A stretch of DNA of 64,000 bases, taken from Syngnathus acus. Its lineage: Eukaryota; Chordata; Actinopteri; Syngnathiformes; Syngnathidae. The DNA lies in contig NC_051095.1 in assembly GCF_901709675.1 (NCBI RefSeq), positions 3,967,956-4,031,955 on the forward strand. The letters run 5' to 3'. The notes beneath the pieces are model-generated. The model searched no databases, had not been told where the DNA came from, and saw only the letters and a program-made list of their open reading frames with translations. Positions within the stretch are counted from its first letter, which is position 1. Each line of letters starts with the position of its first letter. Positions 37,960 through 49,233 of the stretch are shown in pieces. A program made the position numbers and the translations under genes.

Positions 37960-39385
37960 AAGTCTGTGAAATTAATTCAATTCAGAATATTCCAAAAATG
38001 ATGTTCTACATTTAAGACCGAGCGTGTTTGAAATGAACTCGTTTTAGTGGCGACCCCCGGTGTGACGGGAATGATGCAAGAGGATTCCTGAAGTTTTAAG
38101 ACTCTTGCTGGGCAAAGGTCAAGGTGAATCAAACGGGTCACTAGCGCAACATCGCTCTCGTTCTCTCGCTGACTCGCATACGCTGGCAAGCGGCAAACGT
38201 GAGGTCCAAGGTCAGGTCGGCTGCGGAAGTTTTTTCCCCAGCTTTCTTCCATTTTGAAGAAGGGAAACACACACACACCTACACACACTTCAAAGATGTG
38301 CGCTAAGTGCTTCAAGATGACGAAACCGCACGTCCTCACACGTGACATCCGACACCGGCTAGCAGGAAATGATCAGTGATCGCTGTTGCCGTAGCAACCA
38401 GAGTGCCGACGCTTCCGGGAAAGCGAAAGCGGAGCTCCTCGTCTCCGATGGCTTTGCTTATCGTCTCGCCGTGACCTCACAGCGGCAAAAAAAATCAATC
38501 AAGAACAAGCTCGTATTGACCAGCGGGCCGCTTCTGGCATTCGGACGTGTTTACGCGATGCTGTGATGTCATCGCACTCGCTCACCGGCGGCATCGGCGG
38601 AACAATGGCTTCTTTCTGTCCGACATTTGTCGGCGCTTTGGGTGCATACTTACATGGACACTCAAAGTGGGCAGCGGATTTGGGCGTCAAAGCACTTTGT
38701 GAACGTGCATGCAAACTTGAAGGCCTCTGCTCCAAAATAGATCCTCCATCACTGATTTTTTTTTTTTCTCCTTGAAGGTTTCATTTGCCAGTTCAACGGT
38801 CGTACAGAATCGTTTTGTTTCCACAGAGCTCGCTTCGACTCAATAAAGCGAAAGACCGGATCCAAAGCCTACAGTGGCGCTGGCCGAGGATTCCCTCTGG
38901 CGCGTCTGGCGTTGTTTTCACGAGCTATCTAATTGCAAGCTAGCGTCAGAGGGAGGAGAAAATGACCAGCAGACACCAAACGCACGGCGGCTCGACGCGC
39001 TCCGTTACGAGAGAAGAAAAAGTTTTCTGTCCTCCGCATGAATCTGTCTGGGCTCGTATGGATGGATTAGATTTCAGGACGTAGCCAAAATCGCCGCAGC
39101 TGGCTGAGGTCGGGGCATGGCTCATACCGAGAGTGAGTCACTGATCACTTGCTTTGTCTCTGATGGATTTCATTTTGGCCCGTATCAGCTGACAGCCCAC
39201 ACAAACATTCACCATCAAACCAACAGCATCCAGTACCAGGTCATAAGGTCTGCTACTGAACTCATTTTCTTGACAAAACAACTTCAACAACCAGTTCACA
39301 GAACAAGCAGCGCAAATGTGCGTCACTGATTTTTGTCTACAGGCCACAAAAGTAAAGTGAATAAAAAGTGAATTAAATACACAAA

Positions 39386-39427
<42 letters not shown>

Positions 39428-42400
39428 AATCTTTCCCAACACTCATGATGGGAACGTCAATATGACCGCAACACGCACAGACACGTCCACAGCCACGGAC
39501 CAGTTACGTGTCAGAAATATTTTTGCGTACCGGCCTTTATAACAAATATAACAAACAAATATATATAAAGCACATAAAAATAAAACTCACCTTTACGTTG
39601 AATTAGTGGAAGCTTGTTTCTCAGAAATCTTCACCAATAATAAAAGGTTTCTTCGCCTTAACAATACGGTTAGCCAATAAGAACGATGCTCTTAGTGTAC
39701 TCCCATTTGTTGATGTGGTTGCGGTGGCCTTCAGTAATTGCTTCCGTCCTTGTTGTTCACGTTTTTTTTTTCTTTCAAAAAAAAAAATCCAAAGGTTTGT
39801 CTTTTAATGCAGGATGCTTGGTCTCCATGTGTCGAAGCAGTTTTGAACGCTTTATTGCCTCGTTAGCTAGCCTGTCGCCACCTATTATGCAGAGTGGGCT
39901 TGGCTCGTCACCTGTGGAGATAAATCCATATTTTAAGTAGGACTCCAGAATTTTTCTTTTAAACGCAGCTTTTCTTTACTTAGAAGTCGTAGCCTCTTCT
40001 TCTTCCGTCTCTTCATTGGGCTTTTTTCCCTTTCCGAAGAAGCTTTCCAAACATCTCTGTTTCTTGCTAATTTTTGCTAGCTTCGCGGGCTCGACCGAGG
40101 TGACATGTCACGTGACGGGGGACGAAGGTCAAGTGACACAGATGCACCGACGGATGTAATTAGGAGAGAATCGCCAAATGTTTTATATTTTCAAAATAAA
40201 ATCTTACTCATTTATGCTAGCTTTACGGGCTCGACTGGGGAAACATGTCATTGACCGGGACGAGCGTCTTGACCTGAATTAATTGATCGTCGATAAAATA
40301 TGTATTTTATGTAAATAAATACATTTCAGAAATATATTTACATTAGGCATATAGTCAACAATATTTATGGTTATTTTTTTCCCTATTATTTTCTTCCATG
40401 ACATTGGGCCAAGTGGAACTTTTTTGGAGGTGTTCAGTTTAATGTCAACACAGAATTGTGCACTTAGCCCGAAACTGTGCTGTGTACTGCACAAGACAGG
40501 ACTTGATTGCCTGCAACACACACACACTCGCACTTGCACACACTCACGTCGGCTCTAAATTCTCAACTGGAAACGTTTCTCTTTCTGTTGCTAATTTACA
40601 CTCGCGCGGCGACCTGCTTGGCTGCTGCTCTGGGCGTCGCGCAAACTGCTGATGTGCTGAGATTTTCTGGCACGCCGCTCGTGTACCACAGCGTGGGTGT
40701 GCGCGTGCGCGCCAAATAAATGGAGGGCTACTAAATGAGCGGTCCTCTCTGCGAGACATTCATCTTAGCGTGGTGAGAGAGAGAGAGAGCGAGAGATGGG
40801 CGAGTCCAAAATATTTATTTCGCTCATCAATCAGCCGGTGGAAAGAAGTGCGTGTGTGTGCAGTGTGTACAAAAAGAACAGCAGGTAGAGCTGAAGGCCA
40901 CTTTAAGTGGCGGGGCTCAAATTGTTGCCCCTGTGCGTGTGTGTGTGTGCATGTGTGTGTGTCTGTGTGTGTGTCTGTCTGCAGTGGCACTCCAACCGGC
41001 ATTAACATTTGGGCTTGGGTCTGCCTGCCAAGTGACGTCGTCTTCGGGCTATGCTGCGGTTCTGCTTCACGCACACACACACATATAGACGCACACACAT
41101 ACACACAGACACACTTGTGGCGTCATGACAAAGGAGCACGCTGTCGTGATCCATATGAAACCCGAGCTACTGTCAGACGACGACTCCAACTCTGCTTTGT
41201 CACCACCATGCGAGTGTGCGCGAGGACGACTTGGCACGGTGTGTGCGTGCGTGTGTGTCACCGATGGGAATGTCGACTTTGGTGAGCCGTCGGGGCCAGC
41301 AAGGCCTTCCCTGCTGGTCTAAACACGGTTCAAAAATATTTACATTCCTCCCAACAATCTTGTGTGTTAATGTGCATGTTAGATTTGCTTCGTCCAATCA
41401 AATTCCAAACTGTGTTGCCATGTCAATCGAATTTGCCCACGGCCTTTGGTTATCTTTGACGTAATCTAAACAATCTTTTTTATATTTTAAGTTTTTGTTT
41501 TTAGATCTGCAATCTAGTCATAGTGTGCTGTTATATTGCATTTCGACAGTATTAAAAGAAAAAAAAATAATCACTGTAGGTTTTGTACTTGGGCGATCCC
41601 TCGTGTTGCACCTTTCACACTTTGCTGGAAGATACCAACTGACCAAAACGACCTTCGCTGCCGTTGGCGTACACAAACGTGACTCATTCATTCCTTTCAT
41701 TCAACACACAAACGCACATGCTGGTGAGCAATGCTGCGGTCACGCGAACCACAACTAAACAGAGCCGAGGCCTCGATGCCGTGACGCGACCTACTATCTG
41801 TGGGCGGAAAGGGGCGTGGCCAAATGCATCACTAATATCTTGCTTATGATGACATCACCGCACTGGTTTCCCAAAGTTGCGATCAAAGGGAACGAGCGAT
41901 GACGCTGGTGCGATTGGGTGGAATCCCGGCAGGTCAGCCAGAGGTCGGCTGAGCGTGGAATCTTCTGGGAGTCAAGCTATCTTTGTTCTCTGCTTACCGA
42001 GCGTACCACGAGTCTTAATTGCCTAACTTGGATAAGTCAAGTTTAAAAAAATAAATAAATTAATAAACGTGGGGCAATTTGGCGAGGGAGGACGCACCAA
42101 AACGAAGGCCCGTTTGGTCGTCTGATCCGATTCTGATGGATTGCGCTGCAGTCCAAAGCAGGATGGAAAAGCGAGTCAAAGAAGGGTCATTTTTCTAAAT
42201 CGTCTCCCCACATGAGTCACCTTCGGGGACGACGCGAAGATAAAACGCACACGCAGACAGCCGCGCACGCGCGCTCCTACACGTGGCCGGCGGTAGCGAG
42301 ATGACTTGTTTTGGCGAGCGTCTGTATCGCTGAGCTCAAGCAAAACACACTCAGTGGAAGTTGGGCGCTGGGCCAAGGATGCTGCATGCTTCTGGTCAGC

Positions 42401-43080
42401 TTTGCTATTCATAGAAGCCCGCAAATGTAGAACTCAGCACGGGCGCGTGTGCGCCGCGGCCGGAGCCGGCTCGTCAATCTGAACAAAAACGGCCCGCAAA
42501 CAGATCAGAGGCGGGCATTCCTCCGGGTTCCTGAATGCATCGCGAGGAAGCCGTGAACACATACAAAAAAGTCATAGCTGTGGTTTTGGAACGTCCTGCG
42601 GTGGGGATCCAGTCCCTGAACTCGCGCTGACCTGCAGCCGCCAAGGACAGAAGAAAAGAAACGAGACCGGGCCGGCGTGCCGCCTAAAAGTTGGCCATAT
42701 TGTTGAAAAGTCCCACCTGACCGGCGGCGGGGACAAGTGCGGCGATCAGGTGAGCGCGTTGGGATAAACGCGCGTGCGGCAGTTTTACGGCCGGAGCGCA
42801 ATCGCAAACAGATGAGAGGAGAGACGGGAGTCAAGTTGAGGACGCACACGAGGATTAGGGAGCTGATTTACAGCAGACGGCTTCTGGCGACCGCAGGAGG
42901 CCTGATTAGAGGTTTGGACGCGGCGCGTGGGGGGGGGGCAGCAACTTGTAACTTGTGACCTCCTCACCCCAGACCGAGCAGGCGTCATGTCGGAGGACGG
43001 GCAGCCGACAACAATATCGTCACAAGTTCAACCTTGAAAGGTCATCAAATTATTACGCTAGCCACACAAATTGGAAAGCC
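37960..43080. other. intergenic downstream of cyp26b1, no gene seen
   Basis: Open frames here have no family resemblance. The stretch contains a nuclear-receptor half-site cluster at 38202-38220, CA-rich tracts near 39385-39426 and 40990-41115, and a near-DR5 at 41931-41947. It is a plausible place for cyp26b1 regulatory DNA, but conservation cannot be judged from one sequence. Confidence 0.5.
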
Positions 43081-43220
43081 TAGCGCAAGTTTAGCTAGCG
43101 CAAGTTATTCAGTGCAGGTATAGCTAGCGCAAGTGAGTTAGCGCAAGTTTAGGTAGCGCAAATTAGCCAGCGCAGGTTTAGCTAGTGCAAGTTACCCAGC
43201 GCAAGTTTAGCTAGCGCAAG
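43081..43220. repeat. minisatellite, about ten units of 14-15 bp
   Basis: Tandem units of the form TAGCGCAAGTTTAGC run for 140 bp, with scattered changes (TAGTGCAAGTTACCC, CAGCGCAGGTTTAGC). Units differ by one to four bases, so the array is old or mosaic. Confidence 0.85.
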
Positions 43221-43891
43221 GTGTACACACGGGTTTGTGTCTTCTGGTAGAAGGGAGGACGAGTACTTTTGCCCCATTGGCTGACGCTTCGACGCGTGTG
43301 TCAGCAGCGTGGAGCTGATAGAGATACAAGACAGCCGATGGAAACCTCCACATCTTTGACCCGTTCACTTATTTTTAGACGGGACGTCGTCCAAGGAGCA
43401 TTTATGGGCCTTCAAACCCTCGGCTGTCATGTAGCGGGAAGACGAGCGGGGAAATGTATCCGCTCGCCGCCGCCAAATAGTCCGAGTCGTGCAAACACAA
43501 GACACACACTCCGCCTTTGTGTTGCGGTGAAAACGAGCCGGTCAGCACTCGGTTGGATTCCCGTAACTGAAGGCTTTTCCTTTTTTCATTTCACGCTTTC
43601 TGCATTCCTCAAATAAGCGTGACTGTTAACATTCCTCTTTTTGCTCTCCGTGAAGGTTACGCGCTTCCACCGCACGTGTCCAGCCGCGTCCGCGAGTCTT
43701 GCTCACGTCTCGCGCGGCGTCAGGTGAGCGCCATCTTGGGCTCCCTCTAGTGAGCTCACCTTGAAAATTCCCAAAAGTTTTTGCTCAGAAAAAAAAAATG
43801 ATGGGAACTGAAAGTTGAGCGTCAAAGGAAAATAAAAACTCGTTTTTGTTCTTTTCAGTCTTTGAGGTGTCATTATCCAGCCTTCACCCCT

Positions 43892-43898
<7 letters not shown>

Positions 43899-43926
<28 letters not shown>
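43899..43926. repeat. (TC)14 microsatellite
   Basis: Fourteen uninterrupted TC dinucleotides. Confidence 0.9.
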
Positions 43927-43931
<5 letters not shown>

Positions 43932-44086
43932 CTACTGTATGTCTCTCTATCGCGCCGGCACACTACCTGGCGAGCAACTTTATTCGGTGAGTGCGGCCAA
44001 CGTTTGTGCACATTATTGCTTTCATTCTCCATCAATGGATTCAGCATCTGTCTGCACTAAAGTCAAGGCTTGCTGGCTGGAACACA

Positions 44087-44090
<4 letters not shown>

Positions 44091-44162
<72 letters not shown>
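44091..44162. repeat. (CA)36 microsatellite
   Basis: Thirty-six uninterrupted CA units with CA-rich flanks on both sides. It accounts for all the long His/Thr and Cys/Val open frames around it. Confidence 0.95.
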
Positions 44163-44164
<2 letters not shown>

Positions 44165-46551
44165 CAAACACACACACACGCCTGCACGCACATAAACTGA
44201 TTTCCAATAAGGCTTGAGCATGCCAAGATTTGGAATTTTTGACTGGAGGATTTTCGCTTGACCCCGGCCCGCAATGACACATTTGATTGAGAGATGATGG
44301 CGAGTGTGCGTACACGCACGCACATTTCTGTCCAGCCTCGCTCGGTACTGCTGCCGTAAACACATCATAAAGGCCTGTCCCGACGAACGACTCGGCTAAA
44401 TCGCCTGGCTCCGTCCGGCTCGTCCGCCCTTTGTCGAAAACGATCGCTTAAGTATTCCTGACGCCACAAGCACCTTTTTTATGGGTCGGTCGGGCCGAGT
44501 TTTGGACTTTTGAGGAACGCTATCGAAGAAGAAAGCCCAGGTGGCGTTTGCCGTTCGCTCCATGCCAGGCTGATCGGCTCCGCAGCCAAGCACAATAATA
44601 TTGTAAGACGCCGGGAGACCCGCGCTTATAAACACTTCCACATTACTGGAATAGTTAGGGAGGGGGGGCTGGAGGACGCTCGTGCGGGGGTCTTCCAGAG
44701 GGCAAGGCGTTTGATGATCGCTGACGGGAAAAGGAAAAGAGAGAAGTCGGCTCGTTGTTCTCTACGGCTCCCCCGGAAAACCTTCCATAAGGATCTGGAG
44801 CGCTGACAAGCAAAATGAAGAAGCTGCTGTAGGCCACAACTCGCGCCTGAACTCTTACACGCAGACCTGAAGTCGTTCCTTGCCAAACCCCCAACGAGCT
44901 CCACTTTCTCCTCTTCCTCGCTTCCTTCTCCTCCGCTTCTTCCGCAACACCTTTTGACCCGAAACTCGACTCTGCGGCTCCTGCCCCGCTAACACTCAAC
45001 TCACCTCGTCGCCTCTCGGCAACCCCAAAACTCTCACTCGTTCCAAGCAAGACCCCCCCCACCCCCGCTGTAATCCGAAACGCACCTTTACACATTGTCA
45101 CACCCCCACTTTCCACAACACACACACACACAAACACACACCAAGTCTCCCATAACTTCACACGGGGTGCTGAACTTGTGACCTGCCTTTCTCCGAGACC
45201 TGCACCAACCCCTATAACACACACATATACACACGCACACACACACACACACACACACATACGCACTCACACACACAATTCCAAATTTTGATTAAGGGCA
45301 ACGTTTTGTCCTCAAAATGTGGCAAGAGATACAAGTCCATCCAAACGCAGGCGCGCATTCAATGCAAACAACTGGCGTCAACACGGATGCTAATGCTAAC
45401 GTTAGCAATGCTAGCAGCGCGAACCCTGCCAAGTGTTTTTTTTTTTTTTTTTTACAGACAGTGACAGCGGGCTTATACCACTGAGGACAAGTTATGCTGT
45501 GGTTTGATTTGGTGATACACAGTCCTTGCACTGCGGTCAAATCATTGCCACAAAAATGTTTTATATAACTTTATGGGCCCATTTCTTATATTTAGAGCAC
45601 AATGCCGCATCTTATGTTACCTACTGTCCTTTTTTTGTGTGTGTGTGTGTGTGTGTGCGTGTGTTGCTACAAGGTCTGTTCTTTTTATTTATTGCTCTCT
45701 GGGCTCCAAGTGAAAAGCAAATCTTCAACTTCAGCCTCAGCCTGACCCGAGCCCACGTGTGCATGCGTTTGTGCGTGAACATCGCGCCAACAGTGTCATC
45801 ATTACCTCGACTCGACCTGCATGTGTGCCTGTGCGCGCGCGCGAGTGAAAAGCGGAATCGTTTTCACCTATTAACCTTGTCAACTCTCAACTCCCCACAG
45901 GACTCACTTTCACAACTATGTGTTGGCATGTGTGATTTTACGTAACATCGGCGTTGTCGTTAACGCTCACCTAATCCCGACCTTGCCGCATAAAAAAAAG
46001 AGAAGAGTGTAAAACACGGGCTTCAAAGCAGCTGCAGCTCAATTGCAGCGGCGGCGGCCAACGCTTGTGAGCGTGCGCAAAAACAAAATGTGATATTATT
46101 CACTGCAACGTCAATGAAAGTGAAGAGAATAATAAAACTGTCGGAACACATTAAGACCACACAAAATTACACTACTTTTTCAAAACCGTGTATATCCACA
46201 ATCATGCCGCGTCTCACAATTGGCCGTGTAAATAAAACGATATAAATCCTGCCGAATTCGAAAAACACGGCGACCCTTCTTTTACCTCGGAAACACCTGC
46301 GCTTGTTGCTCCTCCAACCCCTGCGGCTTCCCGTATTGGCAAGGTGAGGCGGCCTTTCAAAGCTCTGGCATGTGTGTTTTACAAGCACATGGACATACTT
46401 GAGCAGGTAAATAATAGAAGGAATCACACTGAAAACATGAATGAGGAATGCGCGAGCCTTTTTCCAGCCCGACTGCAACAAGTCATTTCTCTATGCCATA
46501 CGTATACGTACTTAATATTGAAGTGTGAGATGACTACATTTGTCCAAAGTT
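44163..46551. other. intergenic, no gene seen
   Basis: CA/GT-rich tracts at 45120-45140, 45228-45275 and 45638-45664, and a T-run at 45437-45453. No exon with splice signals and recognisable protein was found on either strand. Confidence 0.5.
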
Positions 46552-46760
46552 GCCATATTATACGGGGCGTCCCACAGGGTTCCATTTTAGGCCCAGTGTT
46601 TTTTAGCATGTAAACATGTGCCCTTCTTTGTGATGTCACCTTTCAGTTACGCTGACGAGACACTAATGTACATGTCCAGGTGAGAACAGATGCAATTTTT
46701 AACTTCATCCTAGAGCTCAGATCCTGGAAGGTAGAAAAAGTTTTTATCATCAGTTCCTAA
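46552..46760 (+). mobile_element. decayed L2/CR1-type LINE reverse transcriptase fragment
   Basis: Frame-broken reading gives RGVPQGSILGPVFFSM, then about 30 codons later YADETLMYMS (family YADDTQLY) and a stretch resembling ELRSW at 46713-46725. These are the reverse transcriptase blocks around the catalytic YADD of L2-type LINEs, with the second catalytic Asp replaced by Glu and stop codons between blocks. It is an inactive relic. Confidence 0.7.
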
Positions 46761-47800
46761 GCACTTTACTTAAACTACAGTTACTATATTGTAATTTGTT
46801 TGAATGTACATAATAAAAATACTATATTTAATAATACTGATACTAATATTTTTACTCCAGCAGCTCCACTTTTCTGTAGTGTTCTCAAATCCAAAGTGAC
46901 TCAACGCCGCCATGAGGGAGTCGCTAGTCATGACAATGGACGAAAACGCTGAATTTCACAGACAAGCTGGGCGAGGCTTTCAACCTCCGCAGCAGTGACC
47001 GAGTTCATTTCAAGAATGGATGTTTGATTTATTATCATTAATGGGACATGTTTTCTGACACTTTAAATTTGGCCACAAACGCACACACGCACAAACGTGG
47101 AACTGACAAAATCATACACGCACTAGTTGGTGATTAACAGCTGACTTGTTTGTCCACAAAGCCAAAAGTCATGCACGACTTCACCCCAACAAACCAAAAG
47201 CAGTCGAAAAATGTGGACGACATCAAAACAACATAACCACACAAACATCTGCAAATGTGTGTCAGAAAGGCAACACACATGCACGCACACACACTGCATT
47301 GGCACCGACTCGCCAAAACATCCCAAGTTACGCAAGATTTCCAGGAAAACATCAAAGGTTGTGACCTTTGGAGCGCACGCACGCACGCACCCACACACCC
47401 ACACACAATCTGCAAGTGCTCGTGCACGTATGCGATCAGATATGATCTGCGACATTTTATCTTTGGCTTCTCACCGTCAGCTGCCAGACGAGTTCAGGGC
47501 TCGTTCAGGTCGTTTATCGGTGCGCGAGGGGGAGATGATGTCACGGGGTCATCGGCAGGTGGGGAGGACTCATCCGCGTGTTTACCGCGGGCACGCACGT
47601 CCGCATCACGTCTTATCATTGTTTTGTTTTTGAAAAAAGGGATTTTTCCAAAAGAAACACCTGCACGATAACTTTTTACATTAGGCGTCAGGAGTTTTGC
47701 TGAAACTATCGTGGAATATCTAGAAGATTGCCCATGCCTTGTTCAAGTGCGCTTGTTTTGTGCACCCATGCTGAGGATGTGTACAGTCCTGTTTGCCTGG

Positions 47801-47833
<33 letters not shown>

Positions 47834-49126
47834 CAGGTGTCAAGTTTACCCCTGGATCGACCCAAGCTGGGAATGATCTCGTCTCAGCGGGGGAAGCCAA
47901 GAAGTGCTCTTCTATATGCTGTGTGTGTGTGTGCGTGCACATCTAACCCGAGGATGACTCACAAACCATCTGGTGGCCAGATGCAAATTTCACCACCCCC
48001 CCATCCCCCACAACCGCATCCGCCACCAGACCCCCCCCCCCCTTCAGTTTCTGAGTCCCCTTAGTTAACCTGTGAACTTTGACCTGCGCTTGGATAACGG
48101 TGGCGTGTGACCCGTTGGCGGGCGCACGGCTTTCTGGTCAAGTTCACGTCACGCTTTGGAGTGACGGTAACGGGGCCGCTCCGTGGTGACGGTTACAGCT
48201 TGGACTCGATTAATCGGCAACACGGAGGGCACACTGAAATCAGATGGTGGTTTCGCCCACCAAGCTGGCAGTGGTGCCGCGAGCAAATCAGTACCTTCTA
48301 CTAAGACCCAAATCACAAACAGTCGGAATTTGCCAAAGTCATGGAACAATTCACGGAACACAACTGCGGCTTTATTCGCTCCTCGTGTCAATTCCTAACA
48401 TTAGGAACAGCGTTGCACGAAACGCCGCTTCAAGTTGCGCTAGCGTCTTACAATTGCCGACTGTTTTTTGTTCCGAGGCCCCGAAGACTGACGGGAAAGC
48501 TTACTTGTGTGACAGTTATGAATTTTAATTGTTTCTAAAACACCGCACCAAGTTCTAAGATGGCTTCAGTTGTTTTTGAAATGCCGTGAGCTGGGCGCCA
48601 AAAGAGATTGCGGTCGACGTATTTACACACAAAAAGGAGGCGTAATAATAATGATAAAGGTAGCGAAGGAAGTGGTTTGACATCAATGCGCTCGAAAGCC
48701 GCCGTCGGGGCCTGGAAGCCATTGCGCGACACTCTGGGTGACGATTAGGAGATAATTGGTGGACACGGATAATGTCTTAATTGCAGCCATAACGTTTCCC
48801 CCGGCGTGAGAACAAAGGGCATCTTTCAGCGGCGACACACAGCCCCTTTCGTGTATGTTTGTTGTCGCGCCTCTTCGCCAAGCAGTAAATCTCGCGCTGA
48901 CCTCAACTGGCGCGCCGTTGGAACGCGCCTTTGTCACGCTTACGTCATTTCCAACGCCTCGCATTGTGCGTCACCTCGGCGGCGCCTTTATTTGGAAGGG
49001 ATTCGATTCGATCTTGTTCTGGTTGACTGGATTACGCGGCGTTTGAACCATGTTTACATCATTGCTCAAAACGTGCCGGGGCGGAGAACTATGTAGGACG
49101 CAACTGTGGACATCTAGCGAGCTAGC
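46761..49126. other. intergenic, no gene seen
   Basis: Contains GT-rich runs at 47803-47835 and 47920-47940, C-runs near 48031-48041, and a perfect DR1 nuclear receptor motif at 48073-48085. No coding exon is supported. Confidence 0.5.
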
Positions 49127-49233
49127 CATCGTAGCTAGCTAGCGAGCTACGATGCTCGATGAAAAAAAAGCTTGACGTCACAGTGATCAGTCTATATTAG
49201 CTAGCTAGCTAAAAGCTTGACGTCACAGTGATC
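49127..49233. repeat. inverted repeat followed by a 23-bp duplication carrying two CRE sites
   Basis: CATCGTAGCT (49127-49136) pairs with AGCTACGATG (49145-49154) around an 8-bp loop. Downstream, a 23-bp block is present exactly twice, at 49166-49188 and 49211-49233, a 45-bp period. Each copy contains the full palindromic CRE TGACGTCA (49173-49180 and 49218-49225). TAGC repeats lie between them. Confidence 0.8.

Noticed and set aside
44022-45276. Long minus-strand frames rich in Cys-Val and plus-strand frames rich in His-Thr
   Set aside because: Translations of the CA/TG microsatellites at 44091-44162 and 45228-45275.
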